Shown here: positions 32,914-44,204 of the stretch, piece by piece
Numbering within the stretch: position 1 is the stretch's first letter
Layout: every line of letters starts with the position of its first letter
Position numbers and translations under genes: made by a program
Source: Hordeum vulgare subsp. vulgare
Taxonomy: Eukaryota; Streptophyta; Magnoliopsida; Poales; Poaceae
Direction: 5' to 3'
Assembly (NCBI RefSeq): GCF_904849725.1
Contig: NC_058521.1
Location: forward strand, 99,930,244 to 99,994,243
Length of the DNA: 64,000 nucleotides
The notes under the pieces: model-generated
The model's input: the letters and a program-made list of their open reading frames with translations, nothing else
What the model was told of the DNA's origin: nothing
The model's database searches: none

Positions 32914-33381
32914 AATGGTGCACCACCATATGTGCCATTAGTAACCCTGGTTACTAATGGCGCACCTCTTGTGGTGCGCCATTAGTAGTTCTGCAAAAAA
33001 AGTAGTGGCGCAGCACCAACAGATGCGCCATTAGTAACACTAGTTACTAATGGCGCACTAGGTGTGGTGCGCCATTAGTAGTTTGCAAAAAAAAAACCAA
33101 AAAAAATTATAGTAGTGGCGCACTACCAACAGATGCGCCATTAGTAACCCTGGTTACTAATGGCGCATCAGCTGCTGGTGCGCCATTAGTAGTTTTGCTA
33201 AAAAAATAAAAAAAATAAAAAAAATATAGTAGTGGCGCACCGAGTGTGTGGTGCGCCATTAGTGTCCATCACACTAATGGCACACCTGCACATGGTACGC
33301 CTCTACTATATAGTAGTGGCGCACTGCTTGTGTGGTGCGCCATTAGTATCTATATCATCTATAGCCCTTTTCCTAGTAGTC
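32914..33381. repeat. CACTA-3 right subterminal repeats and terminal inverted repeat
   Basis: Units of about 100 bases alternate direct and inverted ACTAATGGCGCACC / GGTGCGCCATTAGT words separated by A-runs. The last 160 bases match 49281-49440 of CACTA-2 almost word for word, placing both elements in one family. Confidence 0.9.
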
Positions 33382-33384
33382 TGA

Positions 33385-35931
33385 GTGTTACTCAATCTCA
33401 TACCTTGCAATACATGCAAGAACCCCTTCTTTGACTTATCCATATTGAACTTCTTCAATATCTTGTCAAGGTATGTACTTTGTGAAAGACCTATGAGGCG
33501 TCTTGATCTATCTCTATAGATCTTGATGCCTAATATGTAAGCAGCTTCTCCAAGGTCCTTCATTGAAAAACTTTTGTTCAAGTAGGCCTTTATGCTTTCC
33601 AATAACTCTATATCATTTCCCATCAATAATATGTCATCCACATATAGTACGGAAACGCTACACAGCTCCCACTCACTTTCTTGAAAATACAAGCTTCTCC
33701 ATAAACCTGTATAAACCCAAATGATTTAATCACCTCATTAAAGCGAAGGTTCCAACTCCGAGATGCTTGCACCAGCCCATAGCTGGAGCACTGGAGCTTG
33801 CATACTTTGTCAGCACTCTTAGGATCGACAAAACCTTCTGGTTGCATCATATACAACTCTTCCTTAAGATATCCATTAAGGAATGCTGTTTTGACGTCCA
33901 TTTGCCAAATTTCATTATTATGAAATGCGGCAATTGCTAACATGATTCAGACTGACTTCATCTTCGCTACGGGAGAGAAACTGTCATTGTAGTCAATTCC
34001 TTCAATTTGTCGAAAACCCTTTGCGAAAGGTCGAGCTTTATAGACAGTCACATTACCGTCCGCGTTAGTCTTCTTCTGAAAGATCCATTTATTTTCTATG
34101 GCTCGCCGATCATCGGCCAAGTCCACCAAAGTCCATACTTTGTTCTCATACATTGATCCTATCTCAGATTTCATGGCCACAAGCCATTTGTTGGAATCTG
34201 GGCCTGCCATTGCTTCTTCATAGTTCGAAGGTTCACCGTTGTCTAACAATATGATCTCCATCACAGGGTTGCCGTACCACTCTGGTGCGAAACGTACCCT
34301 CGTGGACCTTCGAGGTTCAATAGAAACTTGATTTGAAGTTTTATGATCACCATCATCAACTTCCTCCGCAGTTGGTGTAGGCGCCACGGGAACATTTTCC
34401 CATGTTGTGCTACTCTCCGGTTCAAGAGGAGGTACAATTACCTCATCAAGTTCTACTTTCCTCTCACTTAGTTCTTTTGAGAGAAACATTCTCAAGAAAG
34501 GATCCGTTCTTTGCAACAAAGAATTTGCCTTCGGATCTAAGGTAGAAGGTATACCCAATAGTTTCCTTAGGGTATCCTATGAAGACGCATTTCTCCGCTT
34601 TGGGTTCGAGCTTTTCTGGTTGAAGTTTCTTCACATAAGTTTCGCAGCCCCAAACTTTTAGAAACGACAGCTTAGGTTTCTTGCCAAACCATAATTCATA
34701 CGGTGTCGTCTCAACGGATTTAGACGGTGCCCTATTTAAATTGAATGATGTGGTTTCCGATGCATATCCCCAAAATGGTAGCGGTAAGTCGGTAAGAGGC
34801 ATCATAGATCGCACCATATCTAATAAAAGTGTGATTACAATGTTCAGACACTCTGTTACGTTGTGGTGTGCTAGATGGCGTAAGTTGTGAAACAATTCCA
34901 CATTTCCTCAGGTGTGTGCCAAACTCGTGAATCAAATATTCCCCTCCATGATTATATCGTAGACACTTTATTTTCTTGTCACGTTGATTCTCAACCTCAC
35001 TCTGAAATTTCTTGAATTTTTCAAATGTTTCAGAATTGTGCTTCATCATGTAGATATATCCATATCTACTTAAATCATCGGTGAGAGTGAGAACATAATG
35101 ATAGCCACCGCGAGCTTCAACGTTCATTGGACCGCATACATCGGATGTATTATTTCCAATAAGTTGGTTGCTCGCTCCATTATTCCAGAGAATGGAGTCT
35201 TGGTCATCTTGCCCATGAGGCACGGTTCGCATGTGTCAAATGATTCAGAAATCAAGAGACTCCAAAAGTCCATCAATATGGAGTTTCTTCATGCGCTTGA
35301 CACCGATATGACCAAGGTGGTAGTGCCACAAGTATGTGGGACTATCATTATCAACCTTACATCTTTTGGTACTCACACTATGAATATGTGTAACATCATG
35401 ATCGAGATTCATCAAGATTAAACCATTGACCAGCGGGGCATGACTATAGAACATATCACTCATATAAATAGAACTACCATTATTCTCTGATTTAAATGAG
35501 TAGCCATCTCGCATTAAGCAAGATCCCGATACAATGTTCATACTCAAATCTGGTACTAAATAACAATTATTAAGGTTTAAAGCTAATCCCGAAGGTAGAT
35601 GTAGAGGTAGCGTGCCGACGGCGATCACATCGACCTTGGAACCATTCCTGACGTGCATCGTCACCTCGTCCTTAGCCAGCCTTCATTTATTCTGCAGTTC
35701 CTGCTTTGAGTTGCAAATGTGAGCAACAACACCGGTATCAAATACCCAGGAGCTACTACGAGTGCTAGTAAGGTACACATCAATAACATGTATATCATAT
35801 ATACCTTTGACGTTGCCGGCCTTCTTATCCGCTAAGTATTTGGGATAGTTCCGCTTCCAGTGATCGGTTCCCTTGCAATAGTAACACTCAGCCTCAGGCT
35901 TGGGCCCATTCTTTTTTTTTCTTCCCGGCAA
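33385..35931 (-). pseudogene. Copia C: pol (protease, integrase, reverse transcriptase)
   Basis: From right to left on the minus strand: zinc knuckle CYYCKGTDHW (about 35885), protease WVFDTGVVAHICN (about 35745), pre-integrase LWHYHLGHIGVKRMKKLH (about 35320), integrase with TDDLSRYGY and RYNHGGEYL, then LKVWGCETYVKKLQPEKLEP, RT with NKWIFQKKTNADGNVTVYKA, VKTAFLNGYLKEELYM and YVDDILL (about 33640). The second integrase Asp is Asn here (codon at 34951-34953), so integration activity would be lost. Frame changes occur near 33945, 34540, 34760 and 35240. Pol is cut at 33385 by CACTA-3 and resumes at 19513. Confidence 0.9.
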
Positions 35932-36649
35932 CTAGCTTACCAGGCGCGGCAACAGATTTGTTGTCTTTCTTGAAGTTCTTCTTACCCTTGCCTTTCTTGA
36001 AACTGGTGGTCTTATTGACCATCAACACTTGATGCTCTTTCTTGATTTCTACCTCTGCAGATTTCAGCATCGAGTACAACTCGGGAATGGTCTTCTCCAT
36101 CCCTTGCATGTTGTAGTTCATCACAAAGCTTTTATAGCTAGGTGGAAGCGACTGGAGGATTCTGTCAATGACAGGATCATCTGGAAGTTCGACTCCAAGG
36201 TGAGTCAGACGACCATGCAACCTAGACATTCTGAGTATATGCTCACTGACAGAACTGTTTTCCTCCGTCTTACAGCTAAAGAACTTGTCGGAGACTTCAT
36301 ATCTCTTGACCCGGGCATGACGCTGAAAAACTAGTTTCAGCTCCTGGAACATCTCATATGCTCCGTGTTTCTCAAAAATCCTTTGGAGCCCCGGTTCTAA
36401 ACTGTATAGCATGTCGCACTGAACCAGAGAGTAGTCATCACTCCGCGACTGCCAGTCGTTCTGAACGTCCTAGGCTACTGGGGCAGCGGGAGGATCACCT
36501 AGCGCCGCATCAAGGACATAAGCCTTCTTGGCCGCAATAAGGATGAGCTTTAAGTTATGGACCCAATCCGCATAGTTGCTGCCATCATCTTTCAGCTTTG
36601 TTTTCTCTAGGAATGCGTTGAAATTCAAGTTGACAGGTGCGTTGCCCAT
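35894..36649 (-). pseudogene. Copia C: gag
   Basis: It starts MGNAPVNLNFNAFLEKTKL at 36649. A TAG at 36470-36472 (codon 60, PVA-stop-DVQNDW) interrupts it. The rest is open: LPPSYKSFVMNYNMQGMEKT, VEIKKEHQVLMVNKTTSFKK and a lysine-rich tail. A run of nine T (35912-35920) accounts for the frame change to the zinc knuckle. Gag would form the virus-like particle. Confidence 0.85.
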
Positions 36650-37812
36650 TGGATCTACAATATTTGTAAAGACAACTTTTAGATTAAGTTCATGATAACC
36701 AAGTTCATCTAATCAAATTATGTAATGAACTCCCACTTAAATTGACATCCCACTAGTCATCTAAGTGTTACATGATCCATGTCGACTAGCCCGTGTCCGA
36801 TCATCACGTCAGACGGACTAGTCATCAATGGTGAGCATCTCCATGCTGATCGTATCAACCATACGACTCATGTTCGACCTTTCGGTCTCCCGTATTCGAG
36901 GCCATGTCTGTACATGCTAGGCTCGTCGAGTCCACCTAACTGTTTTGCGTGTCTAAACTGGCTTGCACCTGCTGTATGCGAACGTTAGAATCTATCACAC
37001 CCGATCATCACATGGTGCTTCGAGACAATGATCCTTCGCAACGGTGCACACTTAGGGAAATACTTTCTCGAAATTTTATGAGGGATCATCTTTTCTCCTT
37101 TGATCTCCATCTTTGGGGCATCGCATGATCATCATTGTCATCAGCGTGACACCATGATCTCCATCATCATGATCTCCATCATTGTGTCTCCGTGAAGTTG
37201 TCACGCCAATTATTACTTCTACTACTATAGCTAACCGTTAGCAATGAAGGAAGGTAATAAACACATGGCGTTGCATCTCATACAATAAATTAAGACAACT
37301 CCTATGGTGCCGGTTGTCGTACTCATCGACATGCAAGTCGTGAATCCTATTACAAGAACATGATCAATCTCATACATCACACATGTAACATCACATCCTT
37401 TGGCCATATCACCTCACATAGCAAACCCTGCAAAAACAAGTTAGACGTCCTCTAATTGTTGTTCCAAGTTTTACGTGGCTGATTTGGGTTTCTAGCAAGA
37501 ACGCCTTCTTACCTACGTGACAACCACAATGTTGATATGCCAAAGCTATTTACTCTTCATAGGGACCCTTTTCATCGAATCCAATCTGACTAGAGTGGGA
37601 TAGACATACACCCACTAGCCACCTTATGCACCATGTGCATGTCTCGCGGTGGAACCAGTCTCACGTAAGCGTGCGTGTAAATTTGGTCCGGGCCGCTTCA
37701 TCCCACAATACCGACGGAAAAGATAAGACAAGTAACGGCAAGCAAATGACAAAATCAGCGCCCACAACTTTTGTGTTCTACTCATGCATAGAATCTACGC
37801 ATAGAACCTTGG
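36650..37812 (-). other. Copia C: untranslated leader
   Basis: No long frame. It contains inverted copies of phrases found in the Angela leader (GATCATCACATGGTGCTTCGAG; GCATGTCTCCC-like words), consistent with the conserved packaging and leader region of this copia group. Confidence 0.6.
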
Positions 37813-37825
37813 CTCGGATGCCACT
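37813..37825 (-). other. Copia C: primer-binding site
   Basis: The minus strand reads TGGCATCCGAGCC just inside the 5' LTR, close to the initiator tRNA-Met complement used by this group. Confidence 0.55.
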
Positions 37826-37826
37826 A

Positions 37827-39532
37827 TTGGGAAACATAGTAAATTCAAAATTTTCCTATGCCATACAAGGATCTATCTATGGAGAGACCAGCAACGAGCA
37901 AGAGGGAAGAGTATCTTCATACCTTTGAAGATCTCTAAGCGAAAGCGTTACTAGAACGCCGTTGATGGAGTCGGACTCGCAGCGATTCAGATTGCGGTGT
38001 GATTGCATCTACGTGCTGAATCACGGCACCTCTGCGTTCAACACACGTGCAGCCCGATGACGTCTCCAACACCTTGAACTAGCAAGGAGGAAGGAGAGGT
38101 TTAGGGAGAGCTCCGACAGCACGACGGCGTGGTGGCGGTGGAGCTACGTGGGACTCCGAAAGGGCTTCGCCAAGCACCGCGGAGGACGAGGAAGAAGAGA
38201 GGTAGGGCTGCGACGAGAGAGAGATAGAGTTTGTCGTCTCAAAACAGCCCCAACTCATGGGTATATATAGGAGGAGAGGGAGGAGGGTGCGCAACCTCTA
38301 GGGTTCCCACCCTAGGGGTGGCGGCAGCCCCATCTGGCGCCAGGAGGTGGCGGCCATGGCAGGGAGAGGGAGGGGTGGCGCGCCAGGTGGGCCTGGGCCC
38401 CTCCTGCGCACTAGCCAACCAAGGGGCTGGTTCCCTCCCACACTTGGCCCATGTAGCCTCCCCGGGCTGGTGGCCCCTCTCGGTGGACCCCCGGAACCCT
38501 CCCAGTACGTTACCAGTGATGCCCGAAACATTTCCGGTGTCCAAATTCTCACTTCCTATATATAAATCTTTTCCTCCGGACCATTCCGGAGCTCCTCATG
38601 ATGTCTGGGATCTCATCCGGGACTCCGAACAACCTTCGGTAACCACGTACACTATTTCCCTATAACCCTAGCCTCATTGAACCTTAAGTGTGTAGACCCA
38701 ATGGGTTCGGGAGACGTGCAGACATGACCGAGACATCTCTCCGGCCAATAACCAACAGCGGGGTCTGGATATCCATGTTGGTTCCCACACGTTCCACGAT
38801 GATCTCATCGAATGAACCACGATGTCAAGGATCCAATCAATCCCGTATGCAATTCCCTTTGTCTATCGGTATGATACTTGCCCGAGATTCAATCGTCGGT
38901 ATCCCTATACTTTGTTCAATTTCCCGGCAAGTCTCCTTTAATCGTTCCATAGCACACCATCCTGTGACTAACTCGTTAGTTACATTGAGCTAATTATAAT
39001 GATGTTCTACCGAGTGGGCCCAGATATACCTCTCCGTCACGCGGAGTGACAAATCCCGGTCTCGATTCGTACCAATTCAACACACACTTTTAGAGATACT
39101 CGTAGTGCATATTTATAGTCACCCAGTTACGTTGTGACGTTTGATTCACCCAAAGAACTTCTACGGTATCCGGGAGTTGCACAATCTCACGGTCCAAGGA
39201 AATGATACTTGACAGTAGAAAAGCTTTAGCAGACGAACAACACGATCGAGTGCTATGCTTAGGATTGGGTCTAGTCGATCACATCATTCTCCCAATGATT
39301 TCATCCCGTTATCAACGACATCCGATGTCCATGATCCAGAAACCATGATCATCTATTGATCAATGAGCTAGCCAACTAGAGGCTTACTAGGGACACATTG
39401 TGATCTATATATTCACACATGCATTATTGTTTCCGGTTAATACAATTATAGCATGAACAATAGACAATTATCGTGAACAAAGAAATATAATAATAACTAC
39501 TTTATTATTGCCTCTAGGGCATATTTCCAACA
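37827..39532 (-). repeat. Copia C: 5' LTR
   Basis: It is 1706 bp. The outer end (39532) reads TGTTGGAAATATGCCC on the minus strand; the inner end reads ...TTTCCCAATA, a mutated CAACA. A minus-strand TATA box (TATATATA) lies at 38262-38269. It matches the truncated 3' LTR at 17656-18757. Confidence 0.85.
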
Positions 39533-40583
39533 CCGTCACTCTCCCAGCACTCCCGGTACACTACCATGAGCCCGAAACTTTTCTAGTGACCAAAACAAGA
39601 CTTCCGATATATCAATCTTTACCTATGGACTATTCAGGAGCTCCTCGTGACGTCCGGGATCTCATCCGGGACTATGAACACGCTTCGGTGACCACATACC
39701 TTTCTCTTTACAACTCTAGCGTCATCGTACCTTAAATGTGTAGACCCTACGGGTTCGGGAGACATGCAGACATGACCAAGCCATCTTTCCGGTCAATAAC
39801 CAAAAGCGGGGTCTAGATATCCATGTTGGCTCCCACATGTTCCACGATGATCTCATCGAATGAACCACTATGTCAAGGATTCACTCAATCCCATATGCAA
39901 TTCCCTTTGTCTACTGGTATATAACTTGCCCGAGATTCGATCGTCGGTATCCTCATACCTTGTTCAATCTCATTATCGGCAAGTCTCTTTACTCGTTCCG
40001 TATCACATCATCCCGTGACTAACTCCTTGCTCACATTGAGCTCATTATGATGATGTTCAACCGAGTGGGCCCTGAGATACCTTTCCGTCATGCGGAGTGA
40101 CAAATCCCAGTCTCGATTTGTGCCATCCCAACAGACACTTTCGGAGATACCCGTAGTACATCTTTATAGCCACCCAATTACGTTGTGAAGTTTGATGCAC
40201 CGAAAGCATTCCTACGGTATCCGGGAGTTGCACAATCTCATGGTCAAAGGAAATGATACTTGACATTAGAAAAGCTTTAGCAGACGAACAACATGATCTA
40301 GTGCTATGCTTAGGATTGGGTCTTGTCCATCACATCATTCTCCTAATGATGTGATCCCGTTATTAATGACATCCAATGTCCATGATCAGGAAACCATCAA
40401 CATCCATTGATCAACGAGCTAGCCAACTAGAGGCTCACTAGGGACACATTGGGATCTATATATTAACACATGTATTATTGTTTCCAATTAGTACAATTAT
40501 AGCATGAATAATAGAGAATTATCATGAATAAGGAAATATAATAATAACCACTTTATTATTGCCTCTAGGGCGTATTTCCAACA
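39533..40583 (-). mobile_element. Retroelement B: right LTR fragment
   Basis: It ends GCGTATTTCCAACA at 40583, next to the target duplication ATATG (40584-40588). Its subfamily markers match 16641-17655. The left part is cut at 39533 by the outer end of copia C. Confidence 0.7.
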
Positions 40584-41562
40584 ATATGTACTTTGCAAAT
40601 ATCTATGCCTCCCTCCTTGATGTAATCACGGATGGAGTTAAAGTGGCATTTTATATGCTTTGTCTTCTTGTGAAACGTGGGCTCCTTTGCCATGGCAATG
40701 GCTCCAGTGTTGTCACAAAGGATAGTCATTAGACCTGATGCGCTAGCTTCCACACCTAGATCGGACAAGAACTCCTTCATCCAGACTACTTAATGCCCCG
40801 CTTCTAAACTAGCTATGTATTCCACCTCACACGATGATGTTTCTACAATGCTCTGCTTGGAGCTACGCCAGCTGATTGCTCGACCATTCAAATTAAATAC
40901 ATATCCGGTTTGAGACTTTGAGTCATCCGTATCTGTGTCGAAGCTAGCATCGACATAACCCTTTATGACGAGCTCTTCATCACCTCTATAAATGAAAAAT
41001 ATTTCCTTAGTCCTCTTTAGGTAATTAAGGATATTTTTGTCCGCTGTCCAATGTTTCACTCTTGGATCACTCTGGAACCTCCTAGTCATACTTATAGCAA
41101 GGCACACATCAGGTCTGGTGCATAACATGGCATACATTGTAGAGCCTATGGCTAAGGTATAGGGGATGACTCTCATCTTTTATCTATCTTCTGTCGTTGT
41201 TGGGCATTGAGTATTAGTCAACTTCACACCTTGCAACACAGGGAAGAACCCATTCTTTGACTGATCCATTTTAAACTTCTTAAAAAAACTTGTGAAGGTA
41301 TGTACTTTATGAAAGTCCTATTAAGCATCTTGCTCTATCTCTATAGATCATGATGCCTAATATGTAAGCTGCTTCTCCGTGGTCTTTCATTTCAAAACCT
41401 TGGTTCAAGTATCCCTTCATGCTTTCTAGAAGTACTATATCATTTCGAATCAATAATATGCCATCCACATATAGTATTAGAAATGCTATAGAGCTCTCAC
41501 TCACTTGCTTGTAAATAGAATCTTCTCCATAAACTTTTATAAATCCAAAAGCTTTGATCACC
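40584..41562 (-). pseudogene. Copia A: RNase H and second part of reverse transcriptase
   Basis: The minus strand encodes AFGFIKVYGEDSIYKQ, YVDGILLI (the catalytic YVDD has G for the second D, codon 41460-41462), DHGEAAYILGIMIYRDRARC, YTLAIGSTMYAMLCTRPDV, KGYVDASFDTDTDDSKSQTG, CEVEYIASLEAG and ILCDNTGAIAMAKEP. Stops separate the frames near 41300, 41180 and 40785. It is cut by CACTA-2 at 41562 and joins 49444. Confidence 0.85.
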
Positions 41563-41775
41563 CACTACTAGGAAAAGGCCTGCTAGTGGCGCACCTGTTT
41601 TGGCTACTAATGGCGCACTACAGGTGCGCCACTAGCATCACGCCAGTATAATTTTTTTATTAATGGCGCACCACAGGTGCACCATTAGTATCTGGTATAC
41701 TAATGGCACACCAGGCAGTGCGCCATTGGTATAGCTCATGGTGCCCCATTAGTATCTGGTATACTAATGGCGCAC

Positions 41776-43360
41776 TAATGTTTGCTGTGTATCCCCAGCA
41801 ATGGTGCCAGAAACGCTTCTGATGTCCATTATGCTACGGCACAAAAGACCTTCCAGTGGCGCCAGAAATGGGCACGTTGACGACACCAGGAATCCTTCTG
41901 CATTGGTGTTCCCTCGAAGCGGAGAGGATGATGTAGCACAGCAGAGGTAAGTATTTCCCTCAGTTTGAGTACCAAGGTATCAATCTGGCGGAGGAGTATC
42001 TCAAGATCCTGCACAAACACAAAAGCTTGCATCCAACGCTATGAAGGGGTTGTCAATCCCTTATAGATTGTTTGCCAAGTGAGAACTGAAAGCAACAAAG
42101 TAACAAAGCAAAGTAAAAGCAAAGTTGTAAACGATGGATGTGAATAGACCCGGGGGGCGTAGTGTTTACTAGTGGCTTCTCTCATGAAAGCAAGTAGACG
42201 GTGGGTGAACAAATTACTGTCGAGCAATTGATAGAACTGTGCAGAGTCGTGACGATATCTATGCAATGATTATTTCTATAGGCATCACGTCCGAAACAAG
42301 TAGACCGATACTTTCTGCATCTACTAGTATTACTCCACACGTCAACCTCTATCCAGCATGCATCTAGTGTATTAAGTCCATAGGAATAGAGTAACTCCTT
42401 CAGAAAGATGACATGATGTAGAGGGATAATCTCAAACCAATGATAAAAACCCCATCTTTTTACCCTTGATGGAAACTGCACCTACTGTCACTTGGAAAGG
42501 TCACCACATGGCAGAACCCAAAACCAAGCACTTCTCCCATTGCAAGAATCATAGATCTAGTTGGCCAAACAAAACTCAAGACTCGGAGAGACTTACAAGG
42601 ATATCAAATCATGCATATAAGAAATCAGCAAAGACTCAAATATATATCATAGATAATCTGATCATAAGTCCACAATTCATCGGATCTCGACAAACACATC
42701 GCCAAAGAAGATTACATCGGATAGATCTCCATGAAGATCATGGAGAACTTTGTATTGAAGATCCAAGAGAGAGAAGAAGCCATCTAGGTACTAACTACGG
42801 ACCCGTAGGTCTGAAGTGAACTACTCAGCAGTCATTGGAGGGGCGTTGATGATGATGAAGAAGCCCTCCAACTCCAAAGTCCCCTCTGGCAGGGCACCGG
42901 GAAGGGTCTCCAGATGAGATCTCGCGGAAACGGAAGCTTGCAGCGGCGGAAAAGTATTTTCGAGGCTCCCCTGATTTTTTGCAGAATATTTGGGAATTTA
43001 TAGGCCAAAGACCTAGGTCAGGGGGCGGCCAGCGAGGCCACAAGCCTGCCCACCACCGCCTCCCCCTGGTGGCGGCGTGGGGTCTTGTGGGCTCCCTGGA
43101 GCCCACCTGGCTTGGCCCAAAAGCCCCCTGGACTTCTTCCGTTCGGGAAAAAATCATTTTGGGGTTGTTCTTCCATTTGGACTCCGTTCCAAAATCAGAT
43201 CTAAAAATAGTCAAAAACACGGAAAAAACAGGAACTCGCACTTGGCACTGAATTAATAAGTTAGTCCCAAAAAGATATAAAAAGGTACATAAAACATACA
43301 AAGAAGGCAAGATAACAGCGTGAAATCATCAAAAATTATAGATACGTTTGAGACGTATCA
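41776..43360 (-). mobile_element. Solo LTR in the CACTA-2 left subterminal repeats
   Basis: It ends GAGACGTATCA and is flanked by CGCAC (41771-41775) and TGCAC (43361-43365), a target duplication with one mismatch; across it ATGGCGCAC and TAGGTAGTGCGCC rejoin the repeat. The left end aligns to the solo LTR at 6677 (TGACGTCAGTTGTG versus TAATGTTTGCTGTG), so it is the same family with a mutated TG. Confidence 0.75.
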
Positions 43361-43600
43361 TGCACTAGGTAGTGCGCCATTAGTATAGCTCATGGTGCGC
43401 CATTAGTATCTGGTATACTAATGGCGCACCAGGTAGTGCGCCATTAGTATAGATCATGGTGCGCCATTAGTATGCCTCCCAGGGCCATATTTACCCATGT
43501 GCTCTGGCTTACTAATGGCACACTAGTTGACGATGGGCCACTAGTGTGCTTTTTGCAGTGCGCCACTGATGTGCTGAGTGGTGCGCCACTAGTATGAATA
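43361..43600. repeat. CACTA-2 left subterminal repeats, inner part
   Basis: These are continuing direct and inverted copies of TGGTGCGCCATTAGTAT, as in CACTA-3. Confidence 0.85.
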
Positions 43601-43826
43601 TTAGGTATTATTTTTTTATGATATTTGCACAGGTTACAAAACATACTAGATCATGAAAGGCGCGCATTGCCACGCCCATCCATTTTAAAAATGGATTGAT
43701 AGGATATTTGTAAATATATAGAAACAAAACATGTAGACAGATTTGTAAAATTTTTGGTCGGTAGCAGCCAAGGAGTGCAGTAGTTGAGCAGTAGGTCCCC
43801 AGGAAGAAGACCTATACACTATCACA

Positions 43827-44204
43827 TTATGAAGAACTATCTGTCAAAGGATCAAAGTAGTGTCCGCCACTCTCTGCAAACAACCATGCCCTGAAAGTAA
43901 AGCTCCTTTGCAAACTCTGGAGAAGGCGGCCTTGCTCTTCGGTGTCGGCGGCTTGGTGTGTGAAGGAGGCAGTGGCCGCCCCCTCCCCTCCCGTCATGCA
44001 AGTCTGGAGAAGGCGGGCTTGCTCTTTGGTGTCGGCGGCAGACCACTTCGTCAAGGCCCTCGTGCTTGTCATTGTTGTGGAGCAGCCAGTGGCCGTTATC
44101 CGCATGAGCAAGAAAAGTTGCCCTTTGGCGCAGATCCACTCTTGGGAGGAATCGAACCAGGGGCAGCTGCACAGAGAGGAGAATAAAATAAATCTTAGGA
44201 GCAA
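43827..44204 (-). pseudogene. Unidentified exon-like frame in CACTA-2 with internal duplication
   Basis: A 125-residue frame on the minus strand contains ADTKEQARLLQTCMTGG and AADTEEQGRLLQSLQRSF, two copies of an ADT.EQ.RLLQ motif, followed by FRAWLFAESGGHYFDPLTD. The DNA beneath is duplicated too (GGCGG.CTTGCTCTT.GGTGTCGGCGGC at about 43925 and 44015). I do not recognise the protein. It could be a captured host exon; expression is unknown. Confidence 0.4.

Larger units (their letters stand above)
19514..33381 (-). mobile_element. CACTA-3: non-autonomous CACTA element carrying host gene fragments
   Basis: The left end is CACTACTAGGAAAAGGC. The right end reads GCCCTTTTCCTAGTAGTC, inverted, with the last base C instead of G. 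TGA lies on both sides (19511-19513 and 33382-33384), and the copia C pol sequence resumes perfectly after it. Subterminal arrays of ACTAATGGCGCACC units fill 19530-19935 and 32914-33378. No transposase motif is present. The 13.9-kb span includes the 8.58-kb Angela insertion, so the element proper is about 5.3 kb. It holds exon-intron pieces of Ycf45/SPD1-like, NOT3 and a Clp-like gene, all on the minus strand. Movement would have required transposase from another CACTA. Confidence 0.9.

Noticed and set aside
38239..38665. Pro/Gly-rich frames on both strands near 38240-38660
   Set aside because: They lie in the GC-rich part of the copia C LTR and have no domain.
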